Assembly (NCBI GenBank): GCA_951828515.1
Contig: OX639992.1
Location: forward strand, 4,256,217 to 4,320,216
Length of the DNA: 64,000 nt
Source of the DNA: an uncultured Poribacteria bacterium
GTDB taxonomy: Bacteria; Poribacteria; WGA-4E; WGA-3G
Direction of reading: 5' to 3'
How positions within the stretch are numbered: position 1 is the stretch's first letter; every line of letters starts with the position of its first letter. Both the position numbers and the translations under genes were made by a program. The notes below the pieces were generated by a model, which was not told where the DNA came from, did not search any database, and was given only the letters and a program-made list of their open reading frames with translations. This document shows, in pieces, positions 7,399 to 16,324 of the stretch.

Positions 7399-9315
7399 TT
7401 ATTCTCCTCGGATCGCTTGTCGCAAAGCTCTCAGCTGTTCGAGTGTGGCGGGCGATATCTTTCCATCCTGAGTGATTCCCATATTCATTGTAATTACGAG
7501 TTTCTGGACAATACACGTCTGCATGTAATCAATAAGCTGCTGATTCGTGAACAGGGGTGGATCAATGTCGGTGTCCGGATATCCGTGTTGCCATGGATCG
7601 TCAAGAAAAATCATACCGTGCGGTTGTAAACCACCTGCCGCACCACCTTCGGCAAAGAAACTTGCTGGCGGATTCACGAAAGCACCGCCAAACTCACCAC
7701 CATAGTATTCTTGGAACTCAGTCGTTTTCGGGAGAATCCAACTGTTCCAAGAGACAATGCGGTCGGGATTACCAACTTTGGTCGCCTTATACAGTTCCTC
7801 AAACGGTTGAAGCGGATACCGATCATCGAACCAGTATCCCGCAATCTTTTTGCCGTATCGGTGTCCGATCTCGGTAAGAATGTCGCATTCGATTTTGAAG
7901 AATCTCGACCTGTCCGGATTTAAAAACCCAGCGGCTTCCTCCCACTCGGGATCTCCAACGCCGTGATGGAAATAGATGATGAGTGGAATGCCGCGTTCGT
8001 GCAGCTTGTCAGCCATCTCTCCAATCAGATCGCGTCTGCAGATGCGTTCAGGCATAACCGCTTCGATCGATTTTAAAGGGGCAGGGAAATGCATAATTCC
8101 GTGTACAGCTGTGAAAATGACATAGCCAGCCCCGGTCTCAGCCACCATATCAGCGAAAGCATCGAGGTCAAACGCTTCCACTGCTTCTGGATAAGGTTTT
8201 TGCGGTCCACGCAAAGGTTGTGTCGTTACCGACCAGTGGAACATCACACCGTACTTCGCCGCAACGAACCAATCGGTACTCGCACGCGTCTTTTGCGCGC
8301 GCTCCTTTGAGGCAATCATTACCTTTGCCGCTGCAGGTGAAATCAGTTCAAGCGAATGGACTTTCACGTTTGCCTTGGATTGCGCCTCTCCGATAAGACG
8401 GAGCGTAATTGTGCTTTCACCTGCTGGGATATGCAATGTTCCCGGAAGCGGTCTCCTTTCAAAGTTCTGCGAATCTCCTGCCCACCCACTTGTTGGGTGG
8501 ACTGTGCCAGTGATTCTGTTTTGTCCTGCAACAATCTCGAACGCTGAGCCTATCGCATCGGTATCCGCCGTATAGGTCACTGCAAGTTCGCAATCAGAAG
8601 GCATTGGGAGTCTCATCTTCCATAAAATCGAACCTGATTCTTCGTTCCAGCCTTCAATCCAATCTTGTGCTTGTAGGTGCACAAGACCGTCATCAACCTT
8701 CGCATTCTCTCCCAAAAGATAGATAACTGTTGACGGATCCGCCTCAACCAATCGCGGCTTCTTAAGGGTAGCCGGATCTCCCTCAATATCAAGGACGACG
8801 ATGTCATCAACACCGCTTTGATATTCCCTTGGGACGACAACTATAAGTCCCCACGGATGCTGTCGCACGATTCCCCACGAAGTGCCATCTGCTTGGGGGT
8901 TTCCCAGAATCCACGCATTCTTCACCACCCGATCAATAATAGCTGGGAGGGTAATATTGTTTTTGCCATTCCAAGAAAGCACATGAACGTAGATTCTGCC
9001 ATCCTTATAGGTCGTTACATATTGGTCAGTAGGTTCAAATGGACCGCCGCGAGTACCGATGATCGATTCTCCGTTATCGTCAATCCATCTCTTAATCGCT
9101 TCATCTGCTTCGATAGATTCCGATTTTTCCTGACGACTCAACAGCGGATTAACATTAATCTCGGAACGGCTGCCCGCTGCACGTACCATGTTCACGATCA
9201 ATGCCTTGTCGTTTATCTCGGTGGGACCTTCGTTAGACATAATTTCCTCCTGTGCGGTGGCAACGGAGACTACGCAGCTGAGAGCGAGTAAAATCGCAAA
9301 AAAGGAACTTGACAT
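7399..9315 (-). CDS. Secreted alpha-L-fucosidase-like glycoside hydrolase (GH29-type)
   Basis: This 638-residue protein starts with a clear signal peptide (FFAILLALSCVVSVATAQE; cleavage after ATA). Residues ~60-330 hold beta-rich carbohydrate-binding-like regions. Residues ~340-635 form the catalytic barrel, with WFVAAKYGVMFHWS, AFADMVAETGAGYVIFTA and IAGYWFDD, the last placing the nucleophile Asp as in GH29 enzymes. It probably removes fucose or a related sugar from glycans in the periplasm or outside the cell. The ribosome-binding site is ggaggtaa. It is the second of two minus-strand genes (an outer-membrane protein lies 20 bp upstream), so they may form an operon. The exact sugar specificity is uncertain. 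Confidence 0.8.
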   Translation of the reverse strand: MSSSFFAILLALSCVVSVATAQEEIMSNEGPTEINDKALIVNMVRAAGSRSEINVNPLLSRQEKSESIEADEAIKRWIDDNGESIIGTRGGPFEPTDQYVTTYKDGRIYVHVLSWNGKNNITLPAIIDRVVKNAWILGNPQADGTSWGIVRQHPWGLIVVVPREYQSGVDDIVVLDIEGDPATLKKPRLVEADPSTVIYLLGENAKVDDGLVHLQAQDWIEGWNEESGSILWKMRLPMPSDCELAVTYTADTDAIGSAFEIVAGQNRITGTVHPTSGWAGDSQNFERRPLPGTLHIPAGESTITLRLIGEAQSKANVKVHSLELISPAAAKVMIASKERAQKTRASTDWFVAAKYGVMFHWSVTTQPLRGPQKPYPEAVEAFDLDAFADMVAETGAGYVIFTAVHGIMHFPAPLKSIEAVMPERICRRDLIGEMADKLHERGIPLIIYFHHGVGDPEWEEAAGFLNPDRSRFFKIECDILTEIGHRYGKKIAGYWFDDRYPLQPFEELYKATKVGNPDRIVSWNSWILPKTTEFQEYYGGEFGGAFVNPPASFFAEGGAAGGLQPHGMIFLDDPWQHGYPDTDIDPPLFTNQQLIDYMQTCIVQKLVITMNMGITQDGKISPATLEQLRALRQAIRGE

Positions 9316-9335
9316 GAAACTTACCTCCTAATTTT

Positions 9336-11288
9336 TTAAAATTTCCCAAAAACGCGCACAAAAATTTCCATGTAGTTCTGATCGTTAACATCCCCGATTG
9401 CGCGTTGATCTATGAAGCGTGCGCCGATATGCAGAAACATCCGCTTCTCGTAAGCGACAAAACTCTTTTCCATTTCAGCCAGCAACGCCTGTCGAACAAA
9501 ATCGTTGTCGTTCTTGCGCATATCATTGAAGAGGAGAATTTGCCCACCACCGGTGAGTTTGATGGTTTTCGTGAACTGGTAGACGACCTTGAGGATAAGT
9601 GCCGAAGCCATATCCCGCACATTCGCACGTTCAATTTCGCGTAATCGGAGTCGTCGGAAGACATCCCTACCGTCGATTTCCCCAGTTAAGGACAGATATT
9701 CAAGCCGATCCTCCGCCATTCGGAAGCCGTTGCGAACGGTGGTTTTGAACATCGGACTGATTTCCAGCGATTTGGAAGGACGCAAACGGTATAGGGATTT
9801 GAAGATACCGACCTCGTAATGTTGGTTGTCCTTCTCGAAATCGTAATCGTATTGAATCTTGGCGCGAGCCGTCGTGACCATCCGTTCAATTCCCAAGTAT
9901 TCATACGTGATTTTAGCAGTGTTAATCAAGTCATTCTGCATCAGTAATGGATCTCTGCGCCGTTTTTCGACTTCGGTACCACCATCAATATAGAAGAACT
10001 CAACATTACCATCCCTCTCCATTTTACGGACTTCTGGCTGCGCACGATACAACCCTTCCTCCGTTCCGCTCAGAAATCCAGCAAAATACCACGTCTCGTC
10101 AGGGATCCGGTCTTTTACCAGTTTCAGTTCATTTTCAAAAACAAGTGAAGAAGCCCGAGCAAGTTCTTTCCGATAAACCAGATTGCCAAACGCTTTCGTT
10201 GAGGAGGGTGTATTCCTGAGTCTGAGGTTCTCTTCGATCTGCAATCCAATGTCCAAATCAATGACACTCTCCTGACGACTTATCTTACGGTTCATGAAAA
10301 GCCGGATGCCTTGGAGTCCAACATCGAACTCGTAATTCGGATCCTTATCGTTCTCTTCCTCATCTCGAATGCCGTTGTTATTCAAATCGCTTTCGTCCAG
10401 AAAATCCTCATCGACATCGAAAAGCAGAATATCATCCTCATAGTCAAAGATGCCATTGTTATTTTTATCAAGGTCTCCAGGAATAATCAGAGAAGGAGGA
10501 TCGAGCGGGGTGTTATCAGAGTAGCGGTCCTGATCATCGTTATCACCGACGGAGCGAGAGGCATCGAACCTCGGACCGACACGATACACTTCCGCCTGAA
10601 AGATCGTATCACCAGCAGTTTGGAAGGCTTTGAGGACTGTTGTCGTCGCATCGAAACGGGAACCCAAGTTCTTTTGCAGCGCGCTCTTCGGCGTAACAGC
10701 CACCTCTGCTTTTATACCGTAGTTGGTGAAGTTGGTTTCCAGATCCACCGCCCATACAGGCACCTTGCGGAAGTACCAAGAGAGTCCTAACTGCGACTTA
10801 CCGAACTTTGTGACCTCGCGCAAGCCGATCCCGGAGCCTTCCATACTTCCCTCTTGCCCATTGAGTCGGTTAAGCAAACCCGGGACCATTAGGATTGTCC
10901 AGTCAGTACGGTTAGACCGGACCTCCCAACGGACACCACTCAGATCGATCTGATCGAAGGTGAATTTCGTGAAGGTCGTCGGTACCTCTCCGAGACTCAG
11001 GATATTTTTTACACTGCCTGCGGTCTCCTCAATCACCATGACGCTGTGAAAACCACGGCGAAAGAGGCGGTCGAAATCGAACTCGTCTTGCCTGACTCGC
11101 TCTTCTTCTGTCTCCGCGAGGAAATTTCGTCTGTTCGTGAAATCGTATTCGACACGTCCGGATAGGAACAATTTGCCAAACAGACTGTAAACATCCTCCG
11201 CTTCGGCATAGAACATCAGAGAACAGTTTAACAGTAAGAGGAAGAAGCCAGGGATCAGGCACTTTCGGATACCTGTTTTTATGTTCAT
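9336..11288 (-). CDS. Probable outer-membrane beta-barrel protein with Ca-binding-like loops
   Basis: This 650-residue protein of no recognised family has a signal peptide (CLIPGFFLLLLNCSLMFYAEA). The body has alternating aromatic/hydrophobic strands and it ends in a phenylalanine (VRVFGKF), as outer-membrane barrel proteins do. Around residues 260-320 two segments, DKNNNGIFDYED and DLNNNGIRDEEE, resemble the DxNxDG calcium-binding loops of dockerins and EF-hands. It is transcribed with the GH29-like hydrolase 20 bp downstream, so a role in glycan binding or transport is possible but is only inferred from position. Confidence 0.65.
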   Translation of the reverse strand: MNIKTGIRKCLIPGFFLLLLNCSLMFYAEAEDVYSLFGKLFLSGRVEYDFTNRRNFLAETEEERVRQDEFDFDRLFRRGFHSVMVIEETAGSVKNILSLGEVPTTFTKFTFDQIDLSGVRWEVRSNRTDWTILMVPGLLNRLNGQEGSMEGSGIGLREVTKFGKSQLGLSWYFRKVPVWAVDLETNFTNYGIKAEVAVTPKSALQKNLGSRFDATTTVLKAFQTAGDTIFQAEVYRVGPRFDASRSVGDNDDQDRYSDNTPLDPPSLIIPGDLDKNNNGIFDYEDDILLFDVDEDFLDESDLNNNGIRDEEENDKDPNYEFDVGLQGIRLFMNRKISRQESVIDLDIGLQIEENLRLRNTPSSTKAFGNLVYRKELARASSLVFENELKLVKDRIPDETWYFAGFLSGTEEGLYRAQPEVRKMERDGNVEFFYIDGGTEVEKRRRDPLLMQNDLINTAKITYEYLGIERMVTTARAKIQYDYDFEKDNQHYEVGIFKSLYRLRPSKSLEISPMFKTTVRNGFRMAEDRLEYLSLTGEIDGRDVFRRLRLREIERANVRDMASALILKVVYQFTKTIKLTGGGQILLFNDMRKNDNDFVRQALLAEMEKSFVAYEKRMFLHIGARFIDQRAIGDVNDQNYMEIFVRVFGKF

Positions 11289-11364
11289 ATCTTATTAGTT
11301 TTCGGTTTGCCTCGCAGTGAGAGTTACAAAAGGCGTTTCTTAACTGAAAGCCGACAGCTGACAG
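11289..11364. repeat. Palindromic intergenic repeat, degenerate copy
   Basis: It contains ttttcggttt, cctcgcagtgagagt and ctgaaagccgacagctgacagct, words typical of the dispersed repeat family also found before ssb/rpsR, mlaE, ispF, nuoI, xdhC and others. It separates the outer-membrane protein gene from the propeller gene. Confidence 0.5.
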
Positions 11365-14300
11365 CTATCTCAAAATATCCTCGGGTCCATAAGACTCTGT
11401 GAAGGTTGTCCAGATGCCCGTGTGCTTGTCGAAACGACTCAACCCACGATAGGTACCGAACCAGACATAGGGGCTATCCACAGCCATGGAGAGAATACCG
11501 TTATGTGCCAAACCTTCCTCTCGCGTGTAAGTCGTCCAACTATTCGTCAACTGATCAAACCGACTGACCCCGGCATTGTAGGTGCCGATCCATAGCTCTG
11601 TGCCATCAACACCGATAGTGGTAACTTTGTTGCTGGCGAGTCCATCTTCCGTCGTATACGCAGCCCAAACTTCTGTTTTTTCATTATAAAGCGTCACACC
11701 GCGGTCACTGCCAAACCAAACATTGTCGCCATCAATCTCGATACAACTCACTTCATCGCTGGCGAGTCCATCTTCTACTGTAATCGTCTTCCAGATATCC
11801 CGACTGATGTCGTATTGGCTGACCCCGCGACGTGTCCCGACCCAGACGTATTTCTTGCTCGCCGTAATACACCAAATTTGATCGGTAACCAACGATTCGG
11901 CAAACTCTTTGGACACGGCAGACGGTTGGATTTCAGTGCCCGATGTGTAGGTAATCCATGCGTTGAGATCATCCGCTGTGCGGGGGTACTTCCCAATCCC
12001 GGAATTCGTCCCAACCCAGATGCTATCGCCATCGCTGCTGACAGAAGTCACATTATTGGCAGGCAATCCATGCTCAGTTTTGTACTGATCCCACCGCAGT
12101 GCGATTTTATCAAAGCGGTTCGCACCATCCCGCGTACCGACCCAGACGTACTGCTCATCAACCACAATAGAACTCACAACGTCATCGGAGAGACAGTCCC
12201 TCTTTTTCCGTCGATGCTGGTGCCAATGGCCATCGTGGGTTTCTATATTTTCGGAGCCACCCTCCTGCTGATAATTCTTCCAGGTTCCTAAAGCCTTGTC
12301 GTAGCGGGACATACCTTCATCAGTACCGACCCAGACAAAACGCTCATCTGTAGCCACTGTCCGAATGGTACGTCCAACAAGGGTTGGGAGTGCCGTCAAA
12401 GGAGTCCAGGATTCCTTCCGCTTGTCATAACGGGAAAGCCCACGCAAGGTTCCTACCCATACATAATCCTCATCAACTGCAAGCCCATACTCACCCACAT
12501 GGTTATGGAGCAGCCCTTTGATATCTCTAAACGCTGCCCAGGTGCCAGAGGCGAAATGAAATCGTCGAAGCCCACTATTCGGTGCGGCTAACCAGAGATA
12601 ATCCTCGTCGGCAGCCAGTTCGAGCGTTCCGCGTCCCGATCTGATTGTCGTCCACTCCTTGTTCCGTCTGTCATATCGGGTAACACCTACATCTTCCCAG
12701 GGTCTGTAGAGTATCCAAACATCGTTCTCTGTTGCGATAATGCGTCTAATAGTTCTCGCAGCAAGCACGTCATTCGTTGAAAACGTCGTCCATTCTTTTG
12801 TTTTCTTATCGTATCGTGATAATGGACGGTTGCTGCCTCTGTCCCATTCCGAACGCGCAACCCAGACGAAATCGTCATCTACAGTAATCCATTCCCCGCC
12901 TCTACCTGCCAGTCCATCTCTGGGACCAAAATCCTTCCATTCACGGGTAATCTCATTGTAACGAGTCAGTCCACGCCCAGATGCAAACCAGACATTCGGC
13001 CCATCAACCCCAAGTGCCTTTATACGCTCAATCTCGCGGTTATCTTCTTCTTCAACCACTTCCCATGTCCCAGCCGCTTTACTATAATGGTTTAATTCCA
13101 AACCTATCATTGGAATGACCCAGACGCTCTGGTCACTCACAGCAATTTTATTCACATCGTTTGTAGAGAGTCCATCCTCTGTTGTAAAATGCTGCCACGT
13201 ATCCGTGGCTTTATCGTAACGGAGAACACCATAGTCCGTCGTGAACCAGACAGCATCAGTATCCACATGGGTCCAACGTATTAATGTCATGGACCTTTTC
13301 TGAGTGGACTGCAGAATATCTAAGCGCGTGAAACGCCGCCACGTCGCGGTTGAGCGATGGAACCGCACAAGCGCACCGTTCGGCGAATCCCCCCAACTAT
13401 TGAACCAGATGTAATCGCCATCAAACTTGATATTTGAAACCATCGTTTCAAGGAACGGCTCCCGTACCGGACGGGATTGATGTAGCACCTCTCTCCCACT
13501 TTGTGAGTCATATTCAACGAGCCCCGTATCTGTCGCCAACCAAAGTGTTCCATCTGTCTCACACAGGATGTCGCGAACGTTATACGGCACATTTGAGAGA
13601 GAATTCCATGATTTGGAAGCAATCGTGTAGCTTCCAAGCCCTTGCGGGGTGCCGATCCAGAGAATACCATCTCGAAAGGCGAGTGCGGTGACATTGGGCG
13701 ACGGCAATTGGTCATTAAAGGACAGTGAGACCCAACGCTGGCGGGCCTCGTCATATCTTGCAAGACCTTGACGTGTCCCTGCCCAAAGCGTTTGTTCTTC
13801 ATTTTCACCTGTGGAAAGCAGCGCATTAACGTACGGATTCGGCAGACCCTCGGCAACATGATGCATCTGCTTATCGGTGATCGAATACTGCCAAACACCC
13901 TCCGCACCACCAAACCAGACCCTTTCATCACGAGCAATTACGGAGGATATGAGCGGGTTTTTGGGCGTATCTGGCAGCACAAGTTGCATCCATTCTTGGG
14001 AAGTCGTATCATACATCGCAGGACCGGAACTCGTGCCGAGCCAGATGTAGTCGTTCGGCGATGCAGCATCCATATCAACAGACGTTACAAAAGCTTCGCT
14101 AGGAATGGCTCTTGGCTCTCGGCTCTCGGCTCTCGGTGAAGAGGTTTCTGATGCCCCCATACGTTCTTGCTGACGGCTGACTGCTGACTGCCGATTGCTA
14201 TTTTGTGGGGTATGAAATGTCCAATCACCACCCAAATACGTTCGTGTGCCAAGCCCTCGATCGCTTCCAATCCAAACGGATGTTGACTTTCGGCTTTCGG

Positions 14301-15921
14301 AAGAATGGCTTTCGGAAACCATCGACTGTCCGGAACCAGCAGTTTCTGATGAAGTAGAATTTTCTTGCTGACGGCTGACGGCTGACGGCTGATTGCTGTC
14401 TTGCTGACGGCTGACGGCTGACGGCTGATTGCTGTCTTGCTGACGGCTGACGGCTGACGGCTGATTGCTGTCTTGCTGACGGCTGATTGCTGACGGCTGA
14501 TTGCTGTCTTGCTGACGGCTGATTGCTGACGGCTGATTGCTGTCTTGCTGACTGCTGACTGCTGACTGCTGATCGCTAATAAGTATTGACGTGATGTAGC
14601 GGGTCGGCAGTCCATCTTCTCTGGAGATGATTTCCCAACTGTTCGTTTGAGGAGAGTAAATCGAAATCCCCGCAACCGTTGCCGTCCAAATGTTCCCGTC
14701 AGGATCACGTGTTAGATGGCGGACATCGTTATCGGCGAGGAAATCGGATTGCTTGTAAATCGTCCACTCGCCGCTCACTTTATCAAATCGACTCACACCA
14801 TCTTCTTTGCTACCAAACCAAACATCGTTGCCTTGGGTCGTAATCCAACTCACATGATCACTGGACAGTCCGTCTGCCTTGGTGTAATGCACCCACGTAT
14901 TGACAGGCTTAATGAATCGATGTACACCCGCATTAGCAGTCCCAAACCAAACCTGGAATCCATCTGCGCGAATGGAAGTGATCATATTGCTTTTCAGCAG
15001 ATCCGTTTTCGTATATGTTTTGATGAACGTCTGGTCAATTTGGTTGTACTGACTGACACCCTCATCTTCGGTACCAAACCAAACGCTATCATCGTCCACT
15101 GCGATCGTAGCGATCTCGCTGTCTATTAAGCCATCTGACTTCGTATAGTTATTCCAAGAATCGGTGTCTCGATGGTAGCGACTCACGCCACCTCTGCTGA
15201 ACCTCGGATCCTCGTCCCATCCATGCGGATCCGGGTTTATCTCTCTATCCGTGCCGACCCAGACATACTCTGGTTCGACCGCTATGGCTGTAATTACTTT
15301 GCTGACTAAGCCATCTTTCCGGGTACGCACTGCCCAACTGTCAATCGTTTTATCATAACGGTTCAACCCTTCGGATGTCCCAAACCAGACGTAGTTCCCA
15401 TCCACCGCAATCGAGGAGACTTGGTCACTCGCTAAACCATCAATGGTTCGGAAGGTCGCAAAGGTGTTTGTTTGCATGTCGTAGCGACTCACGCCTTCAT
15501 CCGTGGCGAACCAGACCCATTGCCCATCAACCGCGACAGCATTCACCATATCGTTCGACAACCCATCTTCCATCGTATAGTGAAGCCACTGATCCTGCTG
15601 GCGGTTCCAGCGTGTAACGCCCCTCGCTGTCGCAATCCATACATTTTCTGAGTCCGCAGCAATACAGTTAACTTCATTACTAACGAGTGTCCGTTCCACG
15701 GGCCACGTCTTTTTGGCGCGTGAATCTGCATCAGAATCTTCAAACGGAAGGTTGGATTGCTGATCGGTCATTAAGGGACCACACCCTATAATCACAAAGT
15801 GGGAAATCAATAACAAAGCACACGCAATAAAAGCTGTGTGCGAACATTTAATGCTGAGTCCGACAATCCGAAGGTTATTTTTCTCTGATAGATTCATCAT
15901 TTCTATCGCCGTCCTTTTCAT
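11365..15921 (-). CDS. Giant beta-propeller lipoprotein (Reg_prop-type repeats)
   Basis: This 1518-residue protein begins with a hydrophobic signal ending in the lipobox IIGC (Cys at about residue 47), so it is probably an outer-membrane or periplasmic lipoprotein. Nearly all the rest is ~40-residue repeats of the pattern VWFGT-GVSRYD-W-YTxxDGL-xxxVxxIAVD, the two-component-regulator-propeller (Reg_prop) repeat, enough for several seven-bladed propellers. No histidine-kinase or output domain follows, so it is a free propeller, perhaps for ligand or glycan binding. Residues ~450-620 are interrupted by a low-complexity stretch made of QQDSNQPSA(I/V)SR units, which derive from an intergenic DNA repeat. 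An alternative start is the Met at residue 8. Confidence 0.8.
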   Translation of the reverse strand: MKRTAIEMMNLSEKNNLRIVGLSIKCSHTAFIACALLLISHFVIIGCGPLMTDQQSNLPFEDSDADSRAKKTWPVERTLVSNEVNCIAADSENVWIATARGVTRWNRQQDQWLHYTMEDGLSNDMVNAVAVDGQWVWFATDEGVSRYDMQTNTFATFRTIDGLASDQVSSIAVDGNYVWFGTSEGLNRYDKTIDSWAVRTRKDGLVSKVITAIAVEPEYVWVGTDREINPDPHGWDEDPRFSRGGVSRYHRDTDSWNNYTKSDGLIDSEIATIAVDDDSVWFGTEDEGVSQYNQIDQTFIKTYTKTDLLKSNMITSIRADGFQVWFGTANAGVHRFIKPVNTWVHYTKADGLSSDHVSWITTQGNDVWFGSKEDGVSRFDKVSGEWTIYKQSDFLADNDVRHLTRDPDGNIWTATVAGISIYSPQTNSWEIISREDGLPTRYITSILISDQQSAVSSQQDSNQPSAISRQQDSNQPSAISRQQDSNQPSAVSRQQDSNQPSAVSRQQDSNQPSAVSRQQENSTSSETAGSGQSMVSESHSSESRKSTSVWIGSDRGLGTRTYLGGDWTFHTPQNSNRQSAVSRQQERMGASETSSPRAESREPRAIPSEAFVTSVDMDAASPNDYIWLGTSSGPAMYDTTSQEWMQLVLPDTPKNPLISSVIARDERVWFGGAEGVWQYSITDKQMHHVAEGLPNPYVNALLSTGENEEQTLWAGTRQGLARYDEARQRWVSLSFNDQLPSPNVTALAFRDGILWIGTPQGLGSYTIASKSWNSLSNVPYNVRDILCETDGTLWLATDTGLVEYDSQSGREVLHQSRPVREPFLETMVSNIKFDGDYIWFNSWGDSPNGALVRFHRSTATWRRFTRLDILQSTQKRSMTLIRWTHVDTDAVWFTTDYGVLRYDKATDTWQHFTTEDGLSTNDVNKIAVSDQSVWVIPMIGLELNHYSKAAGTWEVVEEEDNREIERIKALGVDGPNVWFASGRGLTRYNEITREWKDFGPRDGLAGRGGEWITVDDDFVWVARSEWDRGSNRPLSRYDKKTKEWTTFSTNDVLAARTIRRIIATENDVWILYRPWEDVGVTRYDRRNKEWTTIRSGRGTLELAADEDYLWLAAPNSGLRRFHFASGTWAAFRDIKGLLHNHVGEYGLAVDEDYVWVGTLRGLSRYDKRKESWTPLTALPTLVGRTIRTVATDERFVWVGTDEGMSRYDKALGTWKNYQQEGGSENIETHDGHWHQHRRKKRDCLSDDVVSSIVVDEQYVWVGTRDGANRFDKIALRWDQYKTEHGLPANNVTSVSSDGDSIWVGTNSGIGKYPRTADDLNAWITYTSGTEIQPSAVSKEFAESLVTDQIWCITASKKYVWVGTRRGVSQYDISRDIWKTITVEDGLASDEVSCIEIDGDNVWFGSDRGVTLYNEKTEVWAAYTTEDGLASNKVTTIGVDGTELWIGTYNAGVSRFDQLTNSWTTYTREEGLAHNGILSMAVDSPYVWFGTYRGLSRFDKHTGIWTTFTESYGPEDILR
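14365..14578. repeat. Intragenic 36-bp tandem repeat derived from intergenic repeat
   Basis: About five 36-bp units built from gctgacggctgattgctgtctt and close variants encode the 12-residue period QQDSNQPSA(I/V)SR in the propeller gene. The words ctgactgctgactgct are the same as those in the intergenic repeat at 25980-26010. Another copy of the same family (ggctctcggctctcgg...gctgactgctgactgc) lies at 14105-14195 in the same gene and encodes PRAESREPRA. Confidence 0.85.
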
Positions 15922-15982
15922 CCAAGTGTGCGTCTGGCGACGCGAGGACTATATTCACCGTTTGACAATCAAATACCACTCT

Positions 15983-16010
15983 TAGATATATTTAGACGTA
16001 AGCGTCTCAA
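15983..16010 (-). promoter_or_regulatory. Possible promoter for the propeller gene
   Basis: Read on the minus strand: TTGAGA (16010-16005), a 16-bp spacer and TATCTA (15988-15983), about 60 bp before the start codon. A small palindrome AGACG-taag-CGTCT lies in the spacer and could be an operator. The rest of 15922-16138 shows no gene. Confidence 0.35.
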
Positions 16011-16138
16011 ACGCGTTTACGTAGTTGCATATTTTTCACAGATAGTTACCGTATATACTACTATAAGACGCTTATTATTGATACATCCCTTAAATAAAGT
16101 TACACTAAACGTGAGTTCGGCTTATCTTTCCTTCCGTC

Positions 16139-16172
16139 AAAACCCCATGCTTTAGCTTGGGGATGTAGACGG
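16139..16172 (+). mobile_element. Isolated IS200/IS605-type right-end hairpin
   Basis: CCCCATGCTTTAGCTTGGGG, followed by ATGTAGACGG, has the form of the terminal hairpin that ends tnpB-bearing elements (compare 17592-17612 and 41400-41419). No tnpB precedes it. It may be a solo relic of another element next to the complete one. Confidence 0.5.
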
Positions 16173-16199
16173 CGTATGGGTTTGTTATATCAAAAACAT

Positions 16200-16228
16200 T
16201 TGATATTGACCCAAAAATGTGGTATAAT
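16200..16228 (+). promoter_or_regulatory. Strong promoter for tnpB
   Basis: TTGATA (16200-16205), a 17-bp spacer and TATAAT (16223-16228), preceded by TGG (extended -10). The same aatgtggtataatta context recurs before rpsF (24653-24658). Confidence 0.75.
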
Positions 16229-16232
16229 TAAA

Positions 16233-16314
16233 GTATCAAGTTGGCAAGCAGTTTCAGCATTACCGCTTGGTAATGTGCTTGCCTCCCACTGAAACGGGGA
16301 TAAATGCTTGATAC
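16233..16314 (+). ncRNA. Pseudoknotted leader RNA / left-end structure of the tnpB element
   Basis: Four perfect helices can form between the promoter and the tnpB start. P1 is GTATCAAG (16233-16240) with CTTGATAC (16307-16314). P2 is GGCAAGCA (16243-16250) with TGCTTGCC (16276-16283). P3 is CATTACC/GGTAATG around a GCTT loop (16258-16275). GTTTCAG (16251-16257), inside P2, pairs with CTGAAAC (16289-16295), outside it, making a pseudoknot. A related sequence lies at 22693-22733. It could be a transposase-recognition end, a translation regulator or both. Confidence 0.6.
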
Positions 16315-16324
16315 TTGATAAATC

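Noticed and set aside
14365-14578. CRISPR array
   Set aside because: The units are contiguous 36-bp tandem repeats without unique spacers and are read in frame as protein.
14085-14708. 207-aa minus-strand ORF rich in QQSAVSKTAISR
   Set aside because: It is another frame of the repeat inside the propeller gene and has no other support.
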